DNA of 25,772 nt from Chromera velia (taxonomy: Eukaryota; Sar; Chromeraceae), in NCBI GenBank assembly GCA_018398765.1, contig JAHBMJ010001097.1, positions 10,278 through 36,049 of the forward strand. Reading direction: 5' to 3'. The number at the start of each line of letters is the position of its first letter. The first letter of the stretch is position 1. The position numbers and the translations under genes were made by a program. Below, one piece after another: positions 1-9,275 of the stretch. The notes beneath the pieces were generated by a model. The model saw only the letters and a program-made list of their open reading frames with translations. It made no database searches and was not told where the DNA came from.

Positions 1-170
1 AAGGGGGGGGGGGGGAAGGTGGGGCAAATGAAGTCAGAATGAGGTATGCAGGGGAAAAATGAATCCTGTTCGTTTCCTCTTTTCCTTTCCTGATTCCCCG
101 CTTGTGATTGATTCCGCGATCCGGCCTCTCCCTTGATTGATTGATCGATTGATTGATTGATTGAATTCTC

Positions 171-218
<48 letters not shown>

Positions 219-219
219 T

Positions 220-251
<32 letters not shown>

Positions 252-303
252 TCATTCATTCTTTCTTTCTTGCATTCTTTCTTTCTTTCTTTCTTTCTTT
301 CAG
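1..303 (+). repeat. Intronic simple-sequence tract before the first visible exon
   Basis: A G homopolymer lies at about 3-15. A TGAT-type array covers about 133-165, a CT array about 166-189, and a long interrupted CTTT array runs to the AG at 302-303. The CTTT array doubles as the pyrimidine tract of the 3' splice site of the exon at 304, so this stretch is read as the end of an intron of the gene at 304-1854. Reading frames through it encode only Ser/Phe/Leu or Lys/Glu/Arg repeats and are not genes. Confidence 0.75.
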
Positions 304-1854
304 GTGACCTCCCTCTCGAGTGACTTCGGAGAGTTCAAACGGATCTCCTCGGAGTCCCTCAACGCGATGCAGAGGAAGGTCGGCAGAGAGTATGTGTGTG
401 TGTGTGTGTGTGTGTGTGTTGGTGTGTTGGTGTAAGTGTAGGTGTTGTTGTGGGAGTAGGTGTTGGGGTAAGTGTAGGTGAACGTGTTGGGGTAAGTGTA
501 GGTGTAGGTGTGTGTGCTCGCCAGAGAAAGGAAAGAGTTGACAGAGCCTTACACCTGGCTGCCCAGGTTTTCATCCACCTCCTGTATGCATTGACGCACG
601 CACGGATCTTTCGTTTTCCATCGGCCACCCCCTCTCCCCTCACTCGCTGGGCGCGTCCGTCTGTGCATACATTTCCATCATCATTAAAATCCATGTGTAC
701 GGACGTCCTCTTCGATATATCCGTGCGGCAGGTGTGGCTTCTCGAGGAGGCCAGAGACAGGGGGCTGACAGGCGCGATGGGTCTGTTGAGTCCTTCCACT
801 CAGACCCAGAGAGAAAACGGACAGCAACAGCAGCAAGAGGGGGCGGCAGGAGGGGATGGAGAGGGGCAGCTGGGAGGAGCGGGGCGGAAGGGAACGGTAG
901 AACGGGTCTTCCCCCACCCGCAGACCTCTGTGGAGATCGGACAGGGCTCACGAGGAGACGGCACACTCGTGCAGGGACAGACAGCATTGCAGCAGAGAAC
1001 AGTGCAGCACCAGATCGGGGGGTTCTTGGCGCCCCCTGCAGCTGTACATGCTCATGGAGGGGCTCCTGTTGTCAGACAAATTTCACATGGAGTTGCCACG
1101 GGGTGAGTGAGTTTCTGTCGGTGGATGCATCTATGTGCTTTCTCTCAATCCCCTTACCTCGGCTTGGATGAGAAACCCAAATCTGAAGTCTGACCATGAC
1201 TTCTTTCTTTGGTTTTGTCTCTGCATCTCCGCTTCTTTGTCCCTCTCTCTCACCTGCATGGGATCACGTAAACGTCACATCCCTTTATCGGGTTTGTCGG
1301 GGGACCGCGCTTGCTGGACCTTTTTTATCTATTCCACGCTGCCTTTCTGTCTGTCTGCGTGTATGCACACGCTGTTTGTCCGTTGCATTCCTGAAGAAAA
1401 GGAGGGAGAAGAAGCAACATGTAGTCTGTCTGTGTCCTTCTTTTCAAGAAGAGAGGGAAAAGAAACAGATGAACGGCCTCCCTCTGACTCTCTCTCTCTC
1501 TGCAGGACTTCACTCTACCAGCCCCCGAGCATTCAGGGAGTCAGCCAGCCCCACCTCCCCCAACCCGCGTACGCCCTCCCGGCATTCCCCCCCACTGCCT
1601 CCAGGTCGATCTCCCAAGTCCCCAACGGCCCGCCCTCTTCCCGTTCCCCCGCACCGCAACCAGGAGCAGGATCCATGCCCTCCCTCTCCCTCCGCGGAGC
1701 TCCCCACTCATCCTCCGCTGTCGCATTCACGAGCCGGGGGGGCGGCACTGCGCGCATCACGCCCACCCTCGCCCCTGCAGCAGGGACGCCCTACGCGACC
1801 TCCTTCGCCCCCCCGCACGGCCCCACTGTCACGTACGCTCCACAAAGACGCTGA
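304..1854 (+). CDS. 3' part of a multi-exon gene, product unknown (possible BACK-domain relative)
   Basis: This is the 3' end of a gene whose start lies left of the window. Exon a starts at 304 after a CTTT-rich acceptor. It has one open frame (VTSLSSDFGEFKRISSESLN...) and ends at 378 (donor GTCGGC, phase 0) or 389 (donor GTATGT, phase 2). Exon b is least certain: about 732-896 (VWLLEEARDRGLTGAMGLL... then a Gln/Gly-rich stretch), possibly starting at 567. Exon c, 1042-1106, encodes LYMLMEGLLLSDKFHMELPR and ends in phase 2 at donor GTGAGT. Exon d, 1506-1854, follows a CT-rich acceptor, restores the frame with a shared Glu codon, and encodes a Pro/Ser-rich tail ending ...TVTYAPQRR with TGA at 1852-1854. 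The c-d join is well supported by phase; the a-b join is not. I do not recognise the family. Exon a loosely matches (FG-x-F...SSE-x-L) the third exon of the giant gene at 8053-18460, where it lies in a BACK-like region, so a common family is possible but unproven. Confidence 0.6.
391..510 (+). repeat. GT microsatellite followed by a degenerate GTAAGT-bearing minisatellite
   Basis: A (GT)n run covers about 394-419. It is followed by imperfect copies of a unit containing GTAAGTGTAGGTG at 432, 468 and 492. The tract sits inside the intron after exon a of the left-edge gene. Each copy carries a perfect consensus 5' splice-site hexamer, GTAAGT. Confidence 0.85.
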
Positions 1855-2506
1855 GCCGAAATTGGAAGGAGGCAGGATTCTTCTTTCCCTTTTTTACTTC
1901 TCGTTCGTTTCTGTCCCTCCAGAAGCTACATTTGGCCACGTCATGCCCTTGTGGACAAATGGAAAGACACAAACAGTAGATGAATGTGCATAGACGGTAG
2001 GGAAGGGGAGCAGGGCGAGGCCCCGTCTCGCGCGCGCGCGTGGAAGGGGAGGAGTCCCGAACGGGAGTCTAGAAAGGGACGGAAAGAAAATGGGGAAGTG
2101 AGGAAGCTTCGAAGGAGAACTCTCGTCGAGGGATCCCTGGAGGTTCTTGGAGCGGTAGAAAACTTGCATGGGGGATCTGCCTCGCTTCAGGACAGAAATC
2201 TCCACGAAAAATCTCATCTTTTAAATGATATGCCTATCTTGTAATTGTGGATTGCATGCATGGACTGCATCTAAGTGCATGATTTGAATTTAATCACAGG
2301 AGGATGGCTGCCTAGATGGCTGCGGTATTTGGCACGAAGATGAAAAATAGAGATCAAAGAGGGAAAGCTGTCTGACTTTCAGTCTCTAACTGCAGTAACT
2401 GGTACTCTCGGTCTCTAACTCCGTAGATCCTAGCGTAGATCTTTATCTAAGTCTTTATTTAAGTTGTCGCTAGAGTTGTCAGTGACTTGTCACAATGTTA
2501 TTCACT

Positions 2507-2740
2507 TTAGGCTAGGCGCCGGCTAGAGAAAAAAAAAAAAAAAGATTTCCCTAGATCGCCATTTTTTTTTTTTTCTTTTTCAGTCAAACAACTGTTGTTC
2601 AACTGTTGCACAAGTGTTGCTTGTGTGTTGCACAACTGTTGTTAAGTGTTGTTCAGGGTCAAAAAGTAAAAAAGAAATAAAAAAAAAGATCTTTCAAGAT
2701 GGTCTATTTTTTTTTTTGTTCCCTCTAGCCGATGCCTAAA
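2507..2740. repeat. Small AT-rich inverted-repeat (MITE-like) element
   Basis: The left end reads TTAGGC...CGGCTAGAG, then a long A-run, a short hairpin centred on CTAG, and a T-run. The right end is an imperfect inverted copy: its reverse complement also reads TTTAGGC..CGGCTAGAG followed by an A-run, a second AGATC hairpin and a T-run. The interior contains repeats of a TGTTG motif and no coding potential. The terminal block (GGCGCCGG...CTAGA, A-run, CCCTAGATCG, T-run) recurs at 23494-23614, so this is a dispersed family. A non-autonomous DNA transposon is the simplest reading. No clear target-site duplication could be assigned. Confidence 0.55.
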
Positions 2741-2968
2741 CTCTAGGTGCTTACCATTTGCTATCATTTACTCTAAAGCCTTGAATCGTTTGTTAATGGT
2801 TTTTCTACACTAATTTACTCTAGAATTTACTATACATATTTTTGATACAATAGCTAAAAAAAATAGTTTACATTATGGAATTTTAATACTGCTATATAGC
2901 GGTGCACGGTGAGTCATTGGTGACACCTAGATACAGCGGGAAGGCCCTAGGGCAGAACAAATCAAATA

Positions 2969-3938
2969 TAGTGACCATGTTTGATTTGATTTGATTTGAT
3001 TTGATTTGATTTGAGGTAGGGCTTAAGCTCAAATCAAATATCTAGTCAGGGAGTACCTCAGGCTAGTGTTTAAAGACCTATCAAATACGATCAAATATAA
3101 TTGAAATATTTGATCAATATGACTATGAAGGTCCCGAAAAAACTTTTGCAAGTACCGATCCGTCACGCATGCTGATTCAAATAAAAAAACCTAAATCTTG
3201 ATGGTTTGCTCTCAAAAAAAAAACGTTTTGAGCTGCACTGAAATTGACGTTTCACCCCTTTTACTTCATGCAGAGGTAAACCAATCAGCTGACGTTTTGC
3301 CGAACAGCTGTGTTGACTTTTCTGGTGCTGGAAACATCTTTTACGGCCCCCTTTTTGAGCGTCTGCAAACATTTTACACCCCGTAAAGACATGTCACACA
3401 ATCCGACAGGGTCGAACGGGAAGAAGGAGGCATTTGTTTTTAGAGCCGGGTATGCAGCAGCTCCCACCACCGATCGATTCGATTCACATTGAAGAAAGTG
3501 ATCATGAAGAAGAGGAAAAGGAAGTGCCATAAAGCTGAGTGATTGTCACCTCAATTTTGGTACATGCTCTAACTTTATCGTATCAACACAAAGTCATATG
3601 CAATTTCAAATCTATCAATTTTACGTTCTTAATCTCTATTAGTACTAGAGTGAGTCTCAATGACTAGTGTATATACACTGCCACACAGGCATATTTTTTT
3701 TAGGGAACTGATAAGTTATAATTTTATATATATTTTTTTAAATTTTTGAAACACACATCAGAAATGTTCTGATAGCTATTGTCATGAGAAAAATGATCAG
3801 AGTGACAATAAGTCAGTGACTCAGTAAGGAACCCTAAGAGGTTAACCTCAAATCTTACCTCAAATATCAAATATTTGAGGTTGAAGCTCAAATCAAATCA
3901 AATCAAATCAAATATAATCAAATCAAACATGGTCACTA
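2969..3938. mobile_element. Foldback-type element bounded by a 23-nt inverted repeat and TTTGA arrays
   Basis: The left boundary begins TAGTGACCATGTTTGATTTG (2969 onward) and continues into a (TTTGA)n array to about 3014. The reverse complement of the right boundary (3938 backward) begins with the same 23 nt and continues into an interrupted TTTGA array, then TTTGAGCTT, like the left arm. The 970-bp span is short for an autonomous element. Its interior (about 3160-3540) is richer in GC and carries a short open frame (3359-3532). No target-site duplication is obvious, although both flanks contain AATCAAA words. The foldback structure is directly visible; its transposon nature is inferred. Confidence 0.55.
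3359..3532 (+). pseudogene. Short open frame inside the foldback element, possible transposase remnant
   Basis: This 57-residue frame follows a TGA at 3356-3358 and ends with TAA at 3530-3532. It contains a basic segment (KTCHTIRQGRTGRRRH), then LPPPIDSI, then an acidic tail (EESDHEEEEKEVP). An internal ATG lies at 3452. The basic-then-acidic arrangement and its position inside an inverted-repeat element suggest the decayed C-terminus of an element-encoded protein. I cannot assign a transposase family. Confidence 0.25.
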
Positions 3939-4143
3939 ATCAAACAATCAATCAATCAATTATATATATGATTATTAATTATTAATCACTCTGCAGATTG
4001 AACTTCAATTGAAAACTATAGATGCATGATTGCATCTACATATCTACTTGATACATTTGGATAATAATGACTTATGCTCCAACTCATGCAGCTTGCTAGG
4101 CAGCCTGTTCACACCACTGTTCACATATATTGAATTACTTAAT

Positions 4144-5725
4144 TTACTCTGCCATGAACCCCATTGCGTGAGGGTTCACGGCTTCTTTGCCCGCCCCCTG
4201 TGCTTGGAGGACGTCTTGAATGCGCGATTGCAACTCCTTTCCGAGAGCGCATCCACGCTGTACGAGCGAAGGGAGTGCAGAAGCATCGAGCACGCCTTGA
4301 CCTGAAACGAAAGGGAGGAAAAGGGAAAATGGAATGAGACAGAAAAGCATTCTGAGTTTGAGCTCCATAACAGGCGGTATGGAAGCGTGCGCATAGGCTA
4401 AGGCCAGGAAGAAAGGAGCAGGCTGCAGGCTTCTCCTATGCCTCGGACAAATGGCTGTCAGACAGCTTTCAGAACTCCCCTTCCACAGATCAGGGCATAG
4501 AGAGTCTATGTCACATGCGTGCGTGCAAAGCGCAACGACCAGCTCAGACAGGAAAAAGAGCATCACTGTCCTTCCTGGAAGCCACAACGCCAACACAGGC
4601 TCTTTCATCATACTCAGGCATCATACTCACCACTTCGACGCATACCCAGACAGAGGCCCTGGCCGTCAACCGCTATCGTCACAAGTGCCTCGGCGCACCC
4701 GACCTCAGGTGCCGAAGGGTCCCATACAGCGCTCCCCGCCAGCACAGCCGCAGTCACACACACAGGAGCGCTGCCTCCCGCAGCTCCAGCCGTTAGCCTC
4801 GGGCCTGCATCTGCCCTCTCGTCTATTTCGACTTTTGGAAGGTCGGCACCAGTGGGCCTCCTGCCTGACCTGCCGACCCCCTCCTCCTCTGAGTCCCCCT
4901 CCTCGCCCTCACCCATCGTGGTAGAGTCTAGAGACACTGCTGGGAGGCTGCAGGGTGGGGGGAAAGGGAGACGAGTGCAAGAGGAAAACGGACAGAGGGA
5001 TGCAGACAGAAGATTGACCTCCTGTACGGCGCTAAGGGTGTGGGAGACAACGAGGGAGACTGGGAGGAAAATTGGGCGTTGACAGACACAAAGAGGGTCA
5101 AGTGATATGCCGTGAACACAGACAAACCTTAGAGTGAGTGCGAGAAAGCTGAAGAGAACACACACGCACAGAGGAAGAGACGAAGAAAGGTAGTCAGGCC
5201 AAAAAGAGACAGACAAGGAAAATGACGGATGCAGAGATCGAAAAGACAGAAGTGACACTTCCCCCCCTTTCCCCTCACATTGTATCTGCCAGAGCTGCGC
5301 GCACAGCAACAGAGCAGATGTCCAACAGGAGGCCTCGACCATCCACGACCTGAGAATTGCAAAGAGACAACTACAAAAAAATGAACCACGGCAACAGAGA
5401 AAGCAAGAAAGGAAGAAAGGTTTCGCAAAAGACAGGAAGGAGGAAATAAAAAAACGGACGCATGAAATTTGCCATTCCCTTTGATCCATTACTCTTCTCC
5501 CTTTTCATTCGGATCGCTCCACTCCCAGCGCCCCTTTTTGCCTTTCAATTGGTCTTGTACCTCTCCTCCAGTCTCCTCGAAACTTTTTCTTTCTCTACCT
5601 ATTCGCTAGAGTCATCTGTTTTCCCCTTTGCCCGAAGGAAGAAAAAAAGGAAGAAGAAAAGGCAGGAAACGGACGAAACGAAAAAGGAAACCACAAACAA
5701 AACGTTCGAAATCCACACACACACA

Positions 5726-5767
<42 letters not shown>

Positions 5768-7192
5768 CGTCTGAGTAACCAACGTACTGTGAAGAAAGAA
5801 AGGCAATGCGCACAGAAGCTTCGGAAGACGCAAACCATGCTTCCCTTTTGCCAAATCACCAGACACTGAACAACACGAAATTCATGGAGTGAGCCTGCGA
5901 GCCGACCGACGGACTCACCAGCACGTCAATGTGCAGACGCCAGCAAAGAGACCCCGAAACGATGCAGAGTGCCCTCATATCTTCCGACAGAGAGTGTTGG
6001 AGGAATCCGTTCAGTTGAGATGCAAGCTCAGAGTTCTGTTGTTGCGTCGCTGCCTCTTTCTCTTTCTCTCCACCCAAGCCATCCGCAGCGACCACAGAAC
6101 CGCTGCGTGCGTCGAAATGCAATGAAACGAAACGGCGTGAAACGAATGGAAGAACTTCTAAAGGCGAAAACGAGGGGAATGCAAAAGAAAAAAAGACCGT
6201 ATCGTTGTTGCGAGCATCAAAGTGGAACAACTGGGGCCTCCAAGAGAAGACTGTCCGTGACTAGCGGTCTCTCTTACCTGTTCACGTGCACTTCCACCAC
6301 TCCGCTTTCCGGGTCCGTCTCGGGTCTGGAGAGTTCCCCCTGAGTTCATCCATCCATCCATCCATCCATCCATCCATTCATCGATTCCAAAAAGAAGGGA
6401 AAGCTTACAGACTTTCTCGTAACACGTTTGCACTGTCATTCAGAAGGCACAAACAAATTCTTAGTGCAGCATGGTTTAGGCCCGAATGAATCCTCTTTGA
6501 AACACCGAGGCACAAGAATAGGGATACAGAGCTGTTTTTCGTTGTGAAGAGCTGCCCATGAGGAGAGACCAACAGCACGCAATGACTCCCACAAGTACTC
6601 AACGAGTCAGTTTCCGACAACGTCAAGGTGCCGTCTCCTTCCACAAATCGGACAACCAATCAGTCTGCCCTTTCCTCCCCCTGCAGCACACCCCCCCCCC
6701 CTGCCCAAGAGGATGGCCCACCTTCACACAGCACATCACGTCGGCCTCGGAGGTCCTCACTCGAGAGGATCCTGAGCAGAGCGGAACAGCACAGGCGAGG
6801 GGGGGGGGGGCAGAATGCGCTGGAAGGAAAAAAAGGGAAAGCCATCAGAACACAAAAGGAAAGGGTGCACAGACGAACGCGGTGAGTTAAGAAGTTTGGA
6901 AGAAATCGGTGACGGAGACAAGGGGACAAATGGAGACGGATAGAACACAGAAACAATGAAAAGGGGAAAGATGGAGGCGGGCTGAACATGGGCACAAAGA
7001 AGGGGGAGAAATTGCAGACGGGGTAAGGACAAAAGCGAATTAGAGAGATCGGACAGCCGACTGACCGAGGGCAGTCCTCACAACGCCAACCTCCACGTCC
7101 AACGGTCTAAAATCTGTGCACGCCCTCCCATCCACTCGAAGATTTTGCAGCACGCCGTCCTCTATGTATCTTCTCTCTGCCGCGGAGATCAT
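4144..7192 (-). CDS. RRP42: Exosome complex subunit Rrp42 (EXOSC7), RNase PH family
   Basis: Rrp42 is one of six RNase PH-like subunits forming the hexameric ring of the RNA exosome, which threads RNA to Rrp44/Rrp6; eukaryotic ring subunits are generally not catalytic. Seven exons join with matching phases: 7192-7066, 6771-6722, 6339-6278, 6102-5919, 5349-5279, 4947-4631 and 4301-4144, giving 322 aa (human EXOSC7 is about 291). All introns are GT..AG; the weakest donor is GTGGGC after exon 2. Exon 1 carries AERRYIEDGVLQNLRVDGR, the Rrp42 N-terminal signature (LRVDGR at residues 18-23). GSSRVR (43-48) matches the GSARV motif. LCIVSGSLCWRLHIDVL (125-141) and GLLLDICSVAVRAALADT (147-164) match RNase PH core strands and helix. 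VWDPSAPE and LCLGMRRSG match the second half. An acidic GEGEEGDSEEEG insert lengthens the protein. The start at 7192 is chosen by alignment; an in-frame upstream ATG at 7279 would add 29 unconserved residues. Rrp42 is preferred over Rrp43/Rrp45 because of the N-terminus and the CMRK-like C-terminal motif. Confidence 0.93.
5714..5768. repeat. CA/GT microsatellite in RRP42 intron 4
   Basis: An almost pure (CA)n array on the plus strand, interrupted once by ATAC, lies in the 569-bp intron 5350-5918 of RRP42. Because the gene is on the minus strand, the pre-mRNA carries it as (GU)n. Confidence 0.9.
6347..6378. repeat. CATC/GATG tetranucleotide array in RRP42 intron 2
   Basis: About seven CATC units lie just upstream of the acceptor of RRP42 exon 3 (6339-6278), in the intron 6340-6721. 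On the gene's sense strand the array reads GGAT/GATG. Confidence 0.9.
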
Positions 7193-8052
7193 CCTTCCCT
7201 TTGTTTTTTGAGAATTTCTTCGGCCACGTTGAGAGAAATGGAGACGGCCAACTGAGAGACGGCAGGGAAGAGACGACAACCTCTTTCTTGTAGGATGGCA
7301 GGGTAACGAAAAATGAAGAGCTATCGGCTTTTCTAGTCATGCCTGGGCCTCGCAGTCAAAGGCACTGGCAATGGCATGACTGTTGGGGGATGTCAAGAGG
7401 TCTTCATGCATATAGGTAACAGGTTTCACGTTGGATTCAATGCATGTAGACGGCTGACTTCTTTAAATTATACGGCCCGCGCGCGCGCGCGCGGTTTTTA
7501 GAAGTACATGCATGCTTTTTTGACCGCGCGCGCAGTGCGAGCGCACAACAATCAGCCTGGCCAGCGTGCATGTATCGGTAGGCACGCATGCATATATACA
7601 GAAAGCAAAAAACGTATATATGAACTTTATAATTAATTATGTACACATGCATGTATTCACTAGCACGTACCTGTATATATCATTTATATGTTGAAGGACA
7701 TTTGCAGTCTGAGCTTCTGACACACCCAGTCCAACAGAAAAGATGCTGCTGTGGAGCTTTAGAGCAGATCCGCAAGCTGCGTCAAAGTGGAACATCTCCA
7801 AACCTGCGGTCCGTATCCAAGGACAGAACTAACAAGAAGAGAAACTGAAAAAAGAATGTCGGCTGGTTGAGTTGTCAGGCCGCTGCTCATAATCGACTCA
7901 CCCTGTAGCTTCGTCCTTTCTAGCACAAGCACGCACTACATCCAGAGGTGCGTCTACCCTTCCGAGCACTGTCAAGCAAGGGAGGAAACAAGCGGCATTC
8001 CGTTTGGCTCTCTGAAACTTCCCCATTTCCTCTCCATTAACTTCCCTTTGCA
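7193..8052. promoter_or_regulatory. Shared upstream region of two divergent genes
   Basis: These 860 bp separate the chosen start codons of RRP42 (minus) and the giant gene at 8053 (plus), so both promoters and 5' UTRs should lie here, with possible 5' exons. A perfect alternating GC tract at about 7479-7493, with a second CG-rich patch at about 7525-7534, could adopt Z-DNA and sits near the middle. ATGCATGC-type words cluster at 7506-7660. No TATA box or initiator can be assigned with confidence, and no RNA gene was seen. Confidence 0.4.
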
Positions 8053-9244
8053 ATGCGCCCAACCGATTCCAGTCACTCTGTATTTTCTCTCCACCTGACC
8101 AGCCTCTGCACCCGCGGGTTTTCCTTCGGTCTGGAGGACGGGGAAGAACGCGACAGGGAGAAAGAGAAAGACAACGACACGACAGCTTCCTTACCGCAGG
8201 AAAATGACCAACCCTTCCTCAGGTGCACTCTTCAAGCCGTCCGCTCTATCCACCAGCAGCACCAGCAGCAGCAGAAGCACTCAAACCCACAGCACCAGGC
8301 AGAGGCAGCGTGGGATGAGACCATCGCCAGCGAGTTCCGATTCTTTACCGACGCGCAAGAAGCCGATCACCTCATCATTTTCCATGCTCGCAGATACTTT
8401 TGCTCTTCCTCTGCGCTGAGTGACACAAAAAGGGGTGCAGAGCTTTTCAAGGGAATTCTGAGCAGAGCATTCAAGCAGCAAACCACCAACACGAATAAGC
8501 CAGGAAGTACCGCTTCCAATCCCAACACACGACCGCAAAGTCGGCGGTCCGGGGCCTCACGCCGTCACCCCCTGGCGTTGCTGGCCCGACGGGGGGGAAG
8601 CCTCAACAGATCGACTGACTCCCTTGGCCTCTCTGCGGTGAATCAGAAAGAGCGCGTTTCGCAGGGGGCGGTGGGCAGTAAGGAGAGGCCGACCCCAGAG
8701 AGAGAGACAGACCTGTCGGAATTCCTCCCATGGGATTTCGTCTTTGCACTGGAGGCAGCCTTAGCTTTCATGCACAATCAGGAGGAGTCTTTTCTCCGTT
8801 TTCTCTTCTGTTCACCTACCCCGCTGTTCAGCGGGGAAGTGCTAGACGAAGCGGAGCATGAAAAGGAACGGAAGAGAGAGAAAACGGTTTCAAGGCCGGG
8901 CAGCCGAAACACAATTGTCGGGGGCATTGGAAGGGGAAGAGTGAGGACGCGAAGAGTCATGGCGTCAGACCAGGAACGAGAACACGAGGGTTTGTTTGTA
9001 CTCGGAGGAAGGGTTCCGCTGTTCCTTCCAAGTGCAGAAATCGTCATCTCGCGTGTCCTGGACCTCTACGCAGTCGCTGATGTTCTCTCGCATTGCGCAC
9101 TTTTCAACGTAGCGGTGCAAACTCTTTGCCAGGTCAGCTTTCCTGCTTGCTTGTACAAACGTCGGACAATTGGTCCCTGCGTATCTCAGCCGGTCTTTTT
9201 CTCTGTCTACCTTGGCTCCTGTCTGCCTGCCTGCCCGCCCAACA

Positions 9245-9275
<31 letters not shown>

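Larger units (their letters stand above)
1855..4143. other. Repeat-rich spacer between convergent genes
   Basis: This 2.3-kb interval separates the 3' ends of the left-edge gene and the exosome gene. Positions 1855-2250 are moderately GC-rich and probably include the 3' UTR of the first gene; a CG-alternating tract lies at about 2029-2041. From about 2250 the sequence turns AT-rich and holds the inverted-repeat element at 2507-2740, the foldback element at 2969-3938 and AT-rich filler to 4143. No RNA gene or convincing host gene is seen. Confidence 0.7.

Noticed and set aside
34..799. Open frames of Lys/Glu/Arg, Ser/Phe/Leu, Val-Cys or Thr-Pro repeats on both strands
   Set aside because: They are translations of the CTTT and GT microsatellites and their flanks. 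Splice-site signals place these tracts in introns.
2969..3938. CRISPR-like or telomeric array from the TTTGA repeats
   Set aside because: The repeats are contiguous pentamers with no spacers and do not match known telomere units. The inverted arrangement indicates a foldback element.
4451..5489. Plus-strand frames of 93-187 aa and a minus-strand 291-aa frame across this interval
   Set aside because: The plus-strand frames are antisense shadows of RRP42 exon 6. The 291-aa minus frame runs through an intron and only its last third is exon sequence.
6405..6659. Extra RRP42 exon encoding RFVEGDGTLTLSETDS
   Set aside because: Exons 2 and 3 already join in phase 0 and align with the family over this part with only about one residue difference, so an additional exon would insert unconserved sequence.
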